Notes under the pieces: generated by a model
Seen by the model: the letters and a program-made list of their open reading frames with translations, nothing else
The model's database searches: none
What the model was told of the DNA's origin: nothing
Program-made: the position numbers and the translations under genes
NCBI GenBank assembly: GCA_944472155.2
Contig: OX235277.1
Coordinates: 21,462,804 to 21,526,803, forward strand
DNA from: Trichobilharzia szidati
Lineage: Eukaryota; Platyhelminthes; Trematoda; Strigeidida; Schistosomatidae
Reading direction: 5' to 3'
Length of the DNA stretch: 64,000 bases
Shown here: positions 8,804-22,918 of the stretch, one piece after another
How the letters are laid out: each line of letters starts with the position of its first letter
Position numbering within the stretch: position 1 is the first letter of the stretch

Positions 8804-10732
8804 TTATAAAAAGGACTAACTGTTTTAAATTTTTGAGAAGTAATTCATCAATAATATGTTAGTGTATCTCATTCGAGCCTCGAATTAGGCGAGTTCGCAT
8901 CATTTGAAGTGATTTTCTTTCATCGGTCTCCTGACATGGCGGAGATTCAGTAATGAAATCAAAAGCTTCCACTGCAAACATCTTAGTGGATTCAGATATG
9001 ATAATCAGCTGGATGAATTCTCATATTTGATCTCGATTACTTGCCCTCCTAGTAACTCCTGCGTGTCTGTCCTGGTGTATTTATTCATTCTCACCTGCTA
9101 CATCAGGAGTATATCGGTTGCCACTTTTGACGCTCGTAGTATTTTGAATCAGTGATTTGAAATGTTGAACATTTTGGCCGTTACAGCTAATGATTTACTC
9201 AAGGTTCTTAAACATGTTCGTTTCTTTCACCTCTAGCCCGATTTATCTAGTGAATTTATATTAATTGTTGGTATATTTTTTATTCACTTTTTTCGACTTT
9301 TTTCACAATACTGGGTTTCCATCTGACACTTTTTCCTTCTGCTTTGACGTCCTTTTCTCAATTTATTTCGCGTTTTTACACAGTAAATCGTTTCAATCGT
9401 ATGTTTCATTATAAATAATTTTTGTTATATCGCGCGCTATATGTATGGTGAATTACCTTCAATTGTGAATATTTGCATTAAAATATTATGAGTAGTTTCA
9501 GAAATCTTTCACGCAGCATGTTAAAATATGAGATGATGTATCATATTTTTGAAAAAAGAAATTAGGCACACAGGAACACGTTCTTGTTTTAAAAAATTTA
9601 CACATAGCTATAACTGAAGAAAGATATTTGAGTACTAATTCAAAAAATTATTCAAAGCAGTAGAAGTAGAGCAAAAAAATATCATGGGGATTATATTTAA
9701 TAATTTATTGTCGACGTAGTAAGATATGTTCCTTATCTACTTTATGTAAGAGAGTCATTGGCTAGGTTGTCGAACATGCACAATTCATCCACATATTTCC
9801 GATCTAACAAACCGTTCATCTTTCATTTTCTTGAAGTTCTTTGTTAAACGTGCATGAATGTGTTCAGTGGGATGACCTTTATACAATCATGTTATCATTC
9901 AGTTCAATAAGGGACTGCTTGATATGAACCGTTCAGTTGCACTCTTGCAAGGCTGTAGTATTCACAATCGTATTCTTTTATAGTTTGTTTCTTTGACTTC
10001 ACTGCTATTCGGCCAACAAACTGTGAAAGCTGGACTGATTACTTTTGCAATCAAGATAACAACTTGAGCCAGCGAAATCCAAATGGCCTTCCTCGTTGCA
10101 TGAGACTGGAAATTTATTTCGGACTCAACTAATTCGAGTGTGGAATGCAACGTCTGTTATAAGCTCAGCAATGTTATGGAGTTGAGACACAGAACAACGG
10201 TCTCAGTATTAGGATTTCAATTTGAACTGTTGACACCAATTCACAGAAATGATTCGATGCATAATTTTCAGGGCAACTAAGATGATAGTTTAATTGGCTT
10301 CAGCTTTCGAAGTTTTATTCAACTGCATCATGGAATCTTCAGAATTCTTGCTGATGGCAGCATGGTTGGTGTCACTGTATGGTGTTCTATTCCTTGTTAG
10401 ATGATGGACGTAGAAGTGCACAGTTTTGGAAGATATTGTGTTCCATTTCCGTAATCAGGCGTAAAGTCACTCAGATTGTGTCTTTTCAGTGTGAGTGACT
10501 GACATTCACTGAACCTTTTTAATAACTTTGCGTGAAAGAATATGTTTGATGAAACTTCCTAATGTGAAACCTCAGATATACTAATTAAGATTTTCTAAAC
10601 TTCTTATGAATTAGTGGACACATTTTTTGCTGACGCAGTATCTTTTCTGAAATATGTTTTTCTACAGCCTTAATAACAATGGATGCTTTATTTGGATTTT
10701 TTGTTTTCTAGTGTGAAAACACTTTTATTTTT
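8804..10732. other. AT-rich sequence, no gene recognised
   Basis: No coding frame above background, no structural RNA and no repeat that I can match elsewhere in the window. The minus-strand frame at 9962-10150 has no recognisable features. Confidence 0.5.
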
Positions 10733-10896
10733 TAACTCGAAACTAATTGTTAACCTGAGTTAACGATTTGTTCCGTTTTCGAATGATAGACACTTACCCG
10801 TTACCCAATAGCCGGACAATTTTAGCAGTGCACACCTGCAGTGTGGCGAATCTAATTGAACCATGGCGAGAAGGTAAAGTGACATGGGCACTCTGG
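10733..10896. repeat. 164-bp repeat, copy 1 (identical to 12600-12763)
   Basis: This stretch is base-for-base identical, as far as I can compare by eye, to 12600-12763, while the flanks on both sides are unrelated. It contains a gttaacctgagttaac palindrome near the left end and a cacacctgcagtgtg hairpin in the middle. On the minus strand it reads ccag, then an open stretch, then ggtaagt at 10788-10794, so it could contain an exon of about 104 bp (roughly 10793-10896). See the finding for this reading. It could equally be a short mobile element. Confidence 0.75.
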
Positions 10897-12599
10897 GTAA
10901 ATTTGAAGAGATTAGCCGGATTTAGCTCGAGACAGTCTGCCGAGTCTGTTGACTTCTTAAATTTTATTTCATGGGTTACACATTCGGTGAAGTCTTCCGT
11001 ATTCACCTTGCTGAAGATAATTCTCACTATAGCAATCTTATACTATTATTTTAACGAAGTTAGCAAATAATATATAGGCAGCTATCAGGGAATGACTTTT
11101 ATCTATTCGAAGGTATCGTAGGCTTCAGCTCATCAAGTCGAAATTCCAAAATCGAAGATATATAAATGAATGCAGATTCACCCTCAATCGTTATCGAAGT
11201 CAGATTATTGTTTCTGGGGATTTTCGGTTTGAAGAGATTAAGGGTACGTTCACTGTATTTTAATATTATGTATGCAGTTTACTAAAATATATGAAATTAT
11301 TATATCACACATGCTCGCCATTTGGAAATGAATAGTTTTCAGCTACATGGACACTTTATATATGAAATGATGAAAAACTGAAAAATTCAATAAATGAATT
11401 CCACTTCTAATAATCAACAAATATACACCGGAACATCAGCAGGAGTGTGGTTCTCAAATTATTCTGTTTAGGCACTCTGGTATCAAGTGGATTTTACCGA
11501 TTTCTGTATGTGATGCCAACAGAATGATAAGGAGTTTTCAGGCTTCTGTTTTCTGTTGTCATGCTCACATATCGTATGATTCGGTAGTTCAACCTTCCGA
11601 GGCAGACAAGTTGAACCTTGTAAATATCATTCTCAATTTCATCTGCGTCACATGAACCATCAGGAAAAATGTGGATCATAGCATTTTTCTTTCGAATTAT
11701 AGTTAACTTACCAATGTAAATGTCTCTACCTGGTAATAAGATCACAGACTCCTTATGTGTTGCATCTACGAGAATGTTGCAGAGATATCGTTGGTTCTCT
11801 TGAAGGCTGTTCTATGAGTCTTGTTCACGATCATTTTTCAAATACAACTTCTTGTTGAATACCCGTATCGAAATGAGAACAGTGAAAGATACCGAATAGA
11901 AGGTCTCTTGAATTTCACCTCGTGGATTCAGGATGATTGGTATAAACTACTTCACGGACGCGGATAAGTGGCTCAGAAATACGCTTTTCACCACCTTAAA
12001 TTTTGATTATTCATATTATAGAGCGACTGAGAGGTATGTCTTTGTCTAAACAATCTCAACCATTTTACAGGTATATTTTTCGTGTTCCATTTATATTTGA
12101 GTAATTGTGTTTTGGTCGCAAAATATTGAGGAAAATATATGTCACATAGTATATGAGAAGCATTTCTGTGGACTGGCTTGTGAGCGCGACATTTTCACGT
12201 CCTCTCATCTTATTATGTTATGTTATGATGTTATTCCTTCGACCTCTAGATTTATCCTTTCGACATTCTAAATTCCATAATGGCTTAAAGAGCTTTTGAT
12301 TGGTGGAGAAATCCATTTGCGTGTGAACCGCTTCAGCATTAACAAAGATTCTTTTTTCTTCTGATGTATAATTACAATCAGTATATTTGTCATATAGCTC
12401 TGAGATTTTAGCACTGGGTTGTTTGCATTTCTATTCACTTATGCTGAAATGGTGTGATTTTTTACTTTAAATAACATTCGCCTTTCAAATCAAACATACC
12501 AGTTTTGGACAAATATCCCTGATTTGAGTCCTTGAATCGTCACTTCTTCACTCATTCTCAGATTTCTTTATCTCAATTCCACTCAGTGGTCACGTCAGA
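10897..12599. other. Unique AT-rich spacer between the identical repeats
   Basis: There is 1.7 kb between the two 164-bp copies. I see no transposase or RT motif in any frame, so reading the repeats as terminal repeats of an autonomous element is not supported. The minus frame at 11494-11745 has no recognisable similarity. Confidence 0.45.
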
Positions 12600-12763
12600 T
12601 AACTCGAAACTAATTGTTAACCTGAGTTAACGATTTGTTCCGTTTTCGAATGATAGACACTTACCCGTTACCCAATAGCCGGACAATTTTAGCAGTGCAC
12701 ACCTGCAGTGTGGCGAATCTAATTGAACCATGGCGAGAAGGTAAAGTGACATGGGCACTCTGG
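12600..12763. repeat. 164-bp repeat, copy 2 (identical to 10733-10896)
   Basis: Same sequence and orientation as copy 1, starting at taactcgaaactaattg and ending at gggcactctgg. The following bases differ (ataaaatg against gtaaattt), yet the minus strand still offers a splice-acceptor-like tttatccag at the boundary. Copy 1 offers tttacccag there. Confidence 0.75.
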
Positions 12764-15700
12764 ATAAAATGTTTCCCACCAGAGAGTTCCATTCGTTGCC
12801 AGACAGAGAATTGCGTTTCGCTAAGACATTTTGAAATCTTATTTCCGAAAATCGTTCTTCTGAGCTTGTTGTGCATTTAAGGCAACAGAGGTTTAGGTGC
12901 ATATTTCCTGGTGTCCCCAGAAAAGTGAATTGATGAGACACCACCCTCCGAAAAAAGGCTACAGATCTGGAAATAAATGAATTGTCACTCCTACGTGAGC
13001 AGATCTCCTCTATTAGTTGTCGCTCAATTTTACTGGTGAAGAATCAGTGCAATCAGACTTTGAGTATGGTTCTGCCTTTTGAGTAAATTCGACATTTGGT
13101 TGAGCATTACTGGAAGTACGTAGTGCATTCTCCCATCCATCTCCGTTTCAAATTTAGATGAAGGCCATCACTTGTTTTTGACGAGTACTTTTTTTAAAGC
13201 TTGCCGTGCACTAGTCGTCTGAGAGAGGACACAAGTAGGAATTAGTCGCTACACCACAAAATCCTTTGAATACATTATTCTTTAATGTGAAGTGGACATT
13301 GAATGCTTGATCTGTGAAAATCTGTTTACATAGCAAATCAGTACGCAAACACGAGTTTTGTGAGATTCGGTCGAATGAAATCAAATGCATATATTTCTTC
13401 ATTGAGGGGGTTAACAACGTCTAGGGTGACCATTTTTCCACAGAAATGCGATAGAATTTTTTATTCAATGAGTGAAACCAAATGTGAGCTATGAGGTAAG
13501 GGTGGTTAATTTCTCTTTACCTACTTCGAAGTTCTCGACCAGACACATAATTACTGAATGATACAGTGAATCTCTTCATGCTTCATATAGACCAGATTGA
13601 GATTTGTTGCTTGTGCAGTCTAGGTAAGCCGCATCTGAGCGATATTTTGGAAGTAAATGAAATACGCGAATGCGCTGTTAGTTATTTTACATGTTTTGCT
13701 GTGAACTACATATGTTACAGCTATGATGGTGTGACACATATTTGTTTTTCTTTTCCTTTATAGAAGGCTGTAAGTACACGAATCTGCAGTTTTGATGACT
13801 AATGTTTACGTGATTTAAATGGCATGACATTGTTGCGTTTTCCAACTGTCGAAAAGAAATTTCAACTTTTGATCAATACCTCATTTTTCGTGATTCAATC
13901 AAATCTCAGATGTTACTGATATCTGAGAGTGAAAGCGAAACTCAGTATCATTCATGGTGACAGGTAATTTAAAACCTACATGTGCTTACGTGATTATTCT
14001 ATTGGTACGTCGGTGTGCACTGGTATAACAGCAGTCGGTCAACACTCACAGAGAGAGCGGATTATGCATCCATAGTAACACCATGTCACATTTCAAGGTG
14101 CACATTGGAACTCTGTAATTTATCATTATCATGAGTGCATTATCAGACTACTGAACATACATTCGTAGAACTGCGTCTCTTCTGCACAAACACACGCAGC
14201 CTGGAATAGTGTTGTTCGTCAGACTAACGTTTGGTGATCGTGTGAATCAGTGTTTCGCATTCCAGCTTCATGCTAATTGTAATCGTAGCCAATTTCAGTT
14301 CCACTATCACCAAGGCTATTTCAAAGTTGACTTCTCTTGCATTTTTCAGCAACATTTAGCGTCAAATGTGGAAACGTCTCTTAACAACACGTTCTCAAAA
14401 TGGCTTCTCAGTGATTTGGCTTCAAATGTATGAGTAGTCGAACACTTTATTCATCCGTTTTTCAAACTGTCTCCTGGTCTTATATTTTCCGTCATAAACT
14501 GCCTTACATTAGCATGTTACTGATGAGTCTTTTTAAGTTAATTTAGCTTGTTTTACATAAGAATGTCATGCTGTATAAAAATACACAGTTTTTGGAGGGA
14601 AAAAAGTACATTGCACTCGTTCAAGAAAAGAAATAAACCCAAATGCAATAAAAAGCTAGTAGAAATCGAAATTATTCCCTTCGACTTGAATCTCGCTATC
14701 ATTATCTAGAAGAAATTGTTTCCCACAACATGACAGTCCTGACTGGCTTGGTAACTCAAGACACTGTCTCAAATAAGTTTCACCACCGAGTTATTGTGCT
14801 ATATATTTATTTCACAGGTTTTACGGAATATCGCTATGGTCCTTCGAATTGTTGTTTAATGAATTTAAAATTCAATATTATTAACCAAGAGAGACGAATG
14901 CGTACTTTTGAAAATGTTCTAAATTTGTTACTTGAATTGCATCATGAAAGTAGTGAAAATGATGTTTTCATCTTAGATAAGAGGGGTAAGTGCACTTATT
15001 TAAATATCTGGAATTTCACGGACATATTTCACCGTTTTTCACAAATTACGGAAATGATATTTCTAGCCCTCCACCAAACCATTGCTTTAGAGTAAACAGA
15101 CAGATTTGTGACCACTTTTGCTCCCAGATATTCTATTTTGAAAGTATAGACAACTTATCAAGGCATGAATTCTATTTGGATGTAACTTTGTCTGCATGAC
15201 TCGAGGCATTTTATGAACGGTTGATTCGCAAATGTTAGACAGTGAGTTGATGAACAGTATGATTTTGATGTTTTCGCAATCTCCTTCTGCAGGTTAATCA
15301 ATCACCAACTGGCGATTAATAAATCTAGTCAATCTCCAAGCGATCTTTTGTCTGAGTTGATGTAACGGACTGTTTTTAAGCCAAAACTTACCCACCTGTC
15401 CTGACAATAAAACTCTTGGATTCTCTCCGTCGTAACTGAATGTTTGTGTAGATATGCAGGACAGAAGAACGAATGAAACAACTTACTATCTGAAATTCAT
15501 TGAATTCTGTTTATTTGATGCAACGCAGAGTGATGAATTAACGTTTTCGCTGTCAGCCATATTACTCGATTTCTCACGCACTATTGACGACAGAATTTCA
15601 ACCTATCCATTGAAGACTAAGTAAATGCAGTAAAAATGAGTAGGCTACATTGTTGAGTTAAAGACGAAGGGAATAAACACTTTCGATGACTGTTTGTCAA

Positions 15701-17100
15701 ATCTCACACTTGTTGAAATGACAACAGACTATGCATTCGAAGAGATATTGCTTATTAGTATTTTACTTTACTCAGTAGTACTTACAAGAAACACTGAAAC
15801 ATATATTCAGTCAATATAATCAGAATTTGTTGCAATGCTAGTATTTCTACAACAGATTAGTTCATGTAGGATTGTCCGTACGATGTTGTTTCGCTCTCAG
15901 TTTCGTGGGATACACTTAAGCAAACTTAATATGGATAGTGAAGATGTAGATAGAGATTGTCAAAATCTGTCTTTATTCATCATTTCGACACAGGCATACT
16001 CTAGGAAGTTATGCCAATCTCTGAAGTGCGATTATGTTTAGTAACTGACATACTAATAACTTATATACATACATATTTCCTCGTACTACCTGATTTCAGA
16101 TTGTAAAGGTGAGCACAGCAAACAGTGCTGAATTATCAACCTAATCATTGATTGAGTGATTGTTAAAGTACGACCTGGGGTTAAATTGACATCACTTGGA
16201 GACCAAACGATAATTAGCACGCCAAGATATGTATAGTAGTTGCGTTAGAAATGGATTGGCAAATGCATTCGTGAAAACATCTCCCGTCTTTAATTTCGGT
16301 GAAACTATATCTTAAACTGCATTGTGCAGTCAATTTCTGGTCAATGTTGCAATCCTCATCGAGATTCATCCGTAAGAATTTCATAATTGAAACATTTGTC
16401 AGCTCGTTTTGTCTATACAATTTAAGCATTTCGCTGACAGCTATCACAACATGAAAAGCATCAGAGTCAAAGTCAAACGGAATCAAATTGAAACGGTATA
16501 CTAGATAAAATAGTCACCAACCTATTCAATATATAGAGTATAAGGTAACGCATATAAGATAATTTCGTATATTGTGCTTTGCAGCTGCAGTTAGTAAGTA
16601 AAAATAGTTATATTATGATGGAAAATGTTTGTGCTACAGTTCCAGTTAAATTTTCTAAATGTGCCATGCCTACCTATTCATAAGAACATTGCTGTAAGGA
16701 AACCTTGACACCAATACATTTCATGTAAGTATCTAGTGTTACCAGTAATTCAATAACATGTCCAAATCGTTTATTATATCAGATGATAAGTTCAGTTTAT
16801 CTACTCACTATCCTTCAAACGACATTTTAAAATTGCGTATTAACTCAGACATTCATCAGTGGATCAACACGCATAAGAATTCGAATAATATCAGAAAATC
16901 ATATGGTAAGTAAACGGACGATGGAAAAGCTAAAATTGTCTGCAGTATTAGAGAAGATTCGTAGAATAATTCAAATACTTCTTTGATTCCAATGCGTTCT
17001 GTGCTGTATCAGTTATTCGATCATATAATTAAAACACTCATTGAGTTAGGCTTATGTTCAAAACACATAACTTGTTTAAACTACAGTACAATATTATAAA
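12764..17100. other. AT-rich sequence, no gene recognised
   Basis: The longest frame is a plus-strand frame at 14730-15095 (121 codons), with no motif, signal or domain I recognise and no supporting copy elsewhere. I cannot exclude small exons. Confidence 0.45.
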
Positions 17101-17180
17101 TAAAATAATGAAATATAATATACAGACCTCACGTTTCGACGTGTGAGCACAATAAGCACTCGACACGTTAAGCGATGTAT
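17101..17180 (-). ncRNA. Degenerate PLE-type hammerhead motif
   Basis: On the minus strand (17178 to about 17125) a 12-bp stem can form. Its arms read ACGTGT(C)GAGTGC and GTGCTCACACGT, with a TTATT loop, one bulged C and two G-U pairs. It is followed directly by CGAAACGTG. This is the arrangement of stem II plus GAAAC plus a two-pair stem III found in PLE hammerheads. The CTGANGA box before the stem is decayed (it reads about CGCTTA), and the triplet after stem III ends in G, so self-cleavage is not expected. The AT-rich tail after it resembles a PLE terminal repeat. No PLE coding sequence is attached. Confidence 0.4.
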
Positions 17181-20100
17181 TAACGGCGACAATAACGCAA
17201 AAGATTACTCTAACCAGTCTACTCAGTTGTCAAGAGTTTCCTAGAATTATTCTTGCAAAATGTTTATTTAAATATCCAAGCCATTCGACTACACCAAAAT
17301 CGTGACCTATGCACAGACAACAGTAATGTGTTTGAATTTCTCTTCCATGTCTTATGATGAATATCGCCACGTTTAGAAGCTTCGGGTAAGGAGAATAGTG
17401 ACATTTAAACTAAGCAATATTTCATTTCATGCTCATTTCTAATTCATTAGTTAATTTAGTGACTCCTCTGAACCATGTTCTGTTATCCAAACCACAGTTG
17501 AAATTATTCAATTATCCATGAAGACTTGTTCAAAATTTCTACTAATATCAATGGTTCGAATACTATTCCATGTGCATCAGTTATTTTGCTTAGAAGAAAC
17601 TCTGTTTCAAAAGTACATGAACTAATTCGTTGAGAAATCTCCATACAGACACTAATGAAAACAAATACGCACTTCAGTAAAGAGGCTGCTTCCAGCAAAT
17701 TCACTTCCCTCGGCTTCACAGTCAGGTTTATATGCCGATTTGTTTGCAGAAAGTTATATTAAAGAAAGTGATGAGTTGTCAAACAGTCAATGCATTGAAT
17801 GGATTCCATGAATGTGTCAGAGTTACATAATAAGGTGGACAATTTATTGAATGAGTTATAATCAGGCTGCAAACTGAGCTGAGGAAAATATGGTGATTAT
17901 TAAATATTTAGAATATTTACATAATTTCATATTTTCCTTCATGTCGATGTACATCCTGATTACAGCTCATTCGTAACATTTTTCATGTTACTGCATAACT
18001 CGGATACACTTATTCAACTCGTTTGATGCATTGACCAATATGATCAACCATGTTTGTGACGACGTATTTTTCTTAAAGCCATCTTTCATGAAAAAATTGT
18101 ATATCGATGAAATGAGTCAGTTTATATCATTTACCACTCGGCTTTGCTGTATTGCTCAGTACAAGTTGTCTTTCAAATTTCGCAGCGAAACGAAACTGAA
18201 AAATTTGGTTTATAATGTTGCATAAAGTAACGAAGATACATTTAAAAGGAAAGCTAAATGCTATTACAGAAATTTCCATGTGGTACACCACTACTTTAGT
18301 CATATGTAAGCTATATATATACACATTCTTTACAAACGGATGCGTACTGTAACAGTAGAAAGCAAGACACGGATGCCAAAGTATATTTTCTAGTCATTAA
18401 ACCACAATATATATATATACATGAAACTATAACTGAGTTAACTGAAACGTACGGCACTGGATTCCAGTAGGCAAGTGCCTGTTGTTAAACATATATCATC
18501 TGATTAGGTGAGTTTGCAATGAAAATAAAGTTGGAAATGTCACCCTGCTTGTCATCGTTTCTAAAGTAAATATGTCATTTGCGATGCATCTTCTTATATG
18601 ACCAGTCTATATCCCTTTATATGTCATTTTGAAGATAAACGTAAGTAACCAGCAAACCAACCAGATGCTCATTTACCATGACTTTTCTCATCATGCCTAA
18701 TAAATGAAATGATATTAATATGATTATTCCCCATCGAAGGAAAGTTCCAACTCGCTGTTTTTGTGATATCTACTAATTTCTTTTAGTGTGTATATTTATA
18801 ATTATTTAAGACCGAATAAATTCGTATTTCTAGCAATTCACTGATACTGAAATGAATCATCTTCGGGTTGATTCAGATCCGTGTTATTAGAGGTTCCGTC
18901 AGGCTGGATTGCCTTCTGCTGTGAAAACTCTTTCTTGAACTCCATGTTTCTTCTGTGTAAGACCGCCTCTATGGGAGGCAGTTTGGCAGTTTCAGGTCAT
19001 ATCACTGAGGAGAGGGTTTGGTAACATGTTGTTGAATGTAAGTGATAATCGCAGTAGTATCTGGAATATTACGCCTTGCACACATTTTCCCTACCATTAC
19101 TATATTTTGGCTTCTAGATCGCGAGGTTACTGGAGCTACATCTGGCAATCTTGTAGCGCCAGCTACAATCCGTTATTACACAACAACTCATATTACAACT
19201 TTTCGGCAGCAACTCGATTGTTTAATTCTATAATGTCAGAGGTGTTACTCCAGAATCTGTACGGAATTGCGGATAAGAACAGTGTCAATCATGACTCACA
19301 AAATATAAATCGATGGGAAAATCTCCATGCCTTTCCGAAGTCAAGACAAGTTCCACAAGTCCCACAGTAATCCTCAAAATGGTTATCTTTTCCAGTTAAG
19401 GAAGGGAGTGAGTTTCGAATGTTGTTATTTCCGTCCACCTTATAATTTTTATCAATAATGTTATTCATTCAGGTATTCATTCACAACTAATACTGAAAAG
19501 ATGATATCCAAAGTTTACATCAGGTTCATACAATTTCCACCTCTTCCATATACTTCCATCACTTATTTGTTTAGTATTATTCGGGTAGCAGTTTAAAAAA
19601 AGCATTTCGTTGTAGCCGTTCATTCAAAATATCACTGAACAAGCAGATTCATATATAGAAAACACAAAATAATAATAAGTCGATTCTCGATTTGTAAACG
19701 TGTTAAGTAACATTGATTGTAATTCATGGAATATATATCCACCATTATTTGAAAATTTCTTGTGGTATAACAATTTTGTTTTCGTTTGACCAACAATACA
19801 TTTTCGCAAGCTATCGTGCTACTATGCACAGCTGGGTCAGCCACAAACAATCCTTGAATATCTTTAGCAGTAATCCACAGTGGAACTTGTTTTTAAAATA
19901 AATTTCGTCAAAGAATAACATTCGAATGTCAGTTCAATTTCACTTCATTAGCAATGAATCGGTTACATACCTATCTCAGTATGAACTCCATTGTGTTCAT
20001 TGTTTGATTGAATCAGAAGATAAAGGTATGTTCATATAGTCTAAATGAAAAAGAGTGATTTTGTTGAAGTGTAACTTAGAACAAATTTACTAAACGATAG

Positions 20101-22249
20101 TACATTACAATCGGCGAAATAATACGCTAAACTGAAAAATGCAGGTAATACAGATTTCTGTCGTGTACACTTTTATTTTGGATTATTGGGCAAATTCTAT
20201 ACTGCATTTAATATATGCGAAAAAGGAACTTATCTATTTGAAGACGATGACTAAAGGAAAAACCAAGATAGAGATGAATATTTCTCTTATAGTGTCTCTT
20301 CGGCTATTGTGACATTGTTTCGGTTAATTGATCTGAAAAAACCTTCCAATTTATTGAGAAGTATCTAAAATCAACTTTCTGAACTCCATTTACATATCCA
20401 GATGTTGTTAGTTAAAGTAAACTGAGGCCTTCAGTCCAAAACCTATGGTAGTCGACCTGTTCACTTACATCCCAGCCTTTTTATATTTCCTGTCAAGTAG
20501 TTGGATCAAATCACATAGACCACATGCTCACTCATTTATCTCCTAAATACTGCAAGTGTAATACATGAGAAATTTTTGTAGTTCAAAATATATATACGTT
20601 GGAAAAAGTAGTTGTTTTATTGTCTAAATCTATGTGAGAAAGAAATCACCATCATACTTACTTGATGCATATGGCTCCAAATATTTATGCATGTTGCAAA
20701 TCTACTGTATTCTGAAAGCTTTAACGACAATTCACCGCCTACACATTTTATCCTACACTGTATCTGGTTACACTGCATGAATCGAAGTTGTGAAGTATAT
20801 TTGCAGAGGTTTTGAAATCATTCTAATTCTCATAAGCCATGTTAGGAGACGAATCTACTGTAGGAAGATTGGCTATTCCTATAGGCATCGCAGGTTACAT
20901 CAGCTGAAACAGGACTAAAACTTAGGATCACCAGATTTAAAGTTTACTACTTATTCAAACAAGCTATTTCTGAAAGTGATGTAATGTTTGTCAGATTCAA
21001 GTAAAGCAGAGTTTCAGCAAAATTTAAACAAAAGACTTCAAGTTAGAAGCAGGTTGTTCTTCCACACAAATGTCATGAAAAATTTAGTTATCCTTTACTA
21101 ATTCTGCAGCAATTACCGTGATTTTCTCGCTGCTGTAATCTCAAGGAGTGATGTCTAACGCCTTGTCAGAAAGCATTCAAACATTCAAACCAATTGGATC
21201 TTCTCTGATCATTTAGAATGTTGCGAAGTCAGATGTCAGGCAGGAAGGGGTTTCTTAACTACAGTCATAGCTTTCAGTGAATTGTGTAACAGGTTAATCC
21301 ATTCGTTTTCTGGCCTATGTTTTTGTTTCGGCTTTGTGTAAATAATCGATTGAGTCAAAGACATGCTCTGCAAATTAATCCAAATTTCGTTGTAATCCGT
21401 TTCCAGCTGGAACTGGCATATTTGACTTGTTTTTATTCTCAACAAACTTGTGAATTGTGTCATGTTTAGGGTGAATACAGTGGAATATGAATGACTTTCA
21501 TGTATTTTGTGTCATAAAAAAGCGTTCTTTTGCATCACTTCAGAAGAATTTCGTAAGTCAAGTTATGATATTTTGAAGTCTAATATCCGACATATATGTA
21601 TATATATGTATATGAAAGCAAATCCAAGTATGATGATAGCTTCATCCAAGAATTCTCACATTATTTCGGTAAGATGTGCATCCATTCTAATAGTGATATC
21701 GAAGTTTACGAAATGTGTGAACTCCAATAATATTGTACCAACAGGAAAGAGAGAAATTTGTTTTCTTCTTGTATATAGTGGTCTGCAGATGTAACTGTGC
21801 TATATTTGAAATGGGTATTTCACTAACTGATTTTCTAACAAATATCAGCTTCGTTTATTTTTTGCACAACCATGCATAAATGGTACATAAACGGTACATA
21901 AATAATCTTATACTTGAAATAATTTTAATGAACCAGCCAGATTATCTTCAAAGACTTCTTAAAATAGTTGAAGCGTTGGTATTGAATGTAGTGCTAAAGC
22001 AAAATAAGGAAGAGGCGAAATCAGTAATTCGCCAGTCTGGATTAATTCTTAGTAGCCTTCCTGTCAAACAGTTTTAGTCCTATGATATTTATTTCAGTAA
22101 TCAACTGTTAATTCTGATACTTCCCGATCCAAATGTACTAAGGTTATTCAAATATTTTATACTCACGTTTATGGCAATAAAATCATGAGTAACTTCAGAT
22201 TTACCTCTCATATTTTGGTATTTTAGGAAAACTGTGTAAGTACGACGCT
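17181..22249. other. AT-rich sequence, no gene recognised
   Basis: Contains a short (AT)n tract at about 18405-18420 and a slightly GC-richer stretch at about 18880-19330. That stretch has a 114-codon plus-strand frame (19026-19370) with no recognised domain. I see no element boundaries or RNA genes. Confidence 0.45.
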
Positions 22250-22299
22250 AATGTGAAAACTAAAACAAATAGTCTTTTTGATTCATTTAAAGAAGGCGT

Positions 22300-22508
22300 T
22301 TAGAAGATAAATTTCGCGAGATATCATTTCGTAGATTCTCTACAATCGCTTTACAACTATAACGGTCCCCAATAATGAAATAAAATGCGTGACAATATCC
22401 TAGTCACATAAAACAAAAGTACATACTAATGACCAATGAAGATTGAATAGGTCTCGTAATCCATGATAGGCGAAGCTTGAAGACTATTGTGTTTTGTACA
22501 CATGATTT
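22300..22508 (+). repeat. Left inverted repeat of the foldback element
   Basis: Runs from tagaagataaattt to about gaagactattgtgttttgta; the partner is 23330-23552 in reverse. Divergence between arms suggests an old insertion. Confidence 0.7.
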
Positions 22509-22887
22509 GTTATTTATTTGATCAATCCATTGTGTTACTCTTCCTAATTATTTTCGTACAAATATCCGAGTGACCTCATAATTCGAATCGAATGATAAAC
22601 TCAGTTTCTTTGATTTTCCAATGGCCAGGAGAGACAATGGAACGAATTAATTATATATATTCCGCAAGCAGACGTGCAGTGTAAAATATATTCATTTTAC
22701 CAGTTTTGTTCCTCACCAGTAAAAAAGACTTACAGTTAAATGTTTGTTTTCTAGTGCCTGCAAAGTATGCATGAGCGATACATTCATAAACTAGCTTCGA
22801 CACACATATTCAGTTTCGTTAGCTTATGATTATCCGGAAAACTTTATCAGTTGTCATAGTAAGGATAGACCACATATTGAAAAGACA

Positions 22888-22918
22888 GCCGCTGTACCAA
22901 AAAAAGCTGTCTTTATTT
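22888..22918. other. Stem-loop within the foldback element
   Basis: The sequence aagacagc, a 14-15 base A-rich spacer, then gctgtctt forms an 8-bp perfect stem. No role is known. It does not match the conserved histone 3' stem-loop. Confidence 0.4.

Noticed and set aside
10733..12763. Short LTRs of one retroelement
   Set aside because: The 164-bp repeats lack TG...CA ends, and nothing between them resembles gag, RT or integrase.
14730..15095. 121-codon plus-strand frame
   Set aside because: No recognisable motif and no second copy to show constraint.
18401..18422. (AT)n and other short microsatellites
   Set aside because: Ordinary simple repeats in AT-rich DNA. Only the (CA)7 runs inside PLE coding sequence carry information.
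19026..19370. 114-codon plus-strand frame
   Set aside because: No domain, signal peptide or repeat support, and a second overlapping frame of similar length. Chance is as likely as coding.
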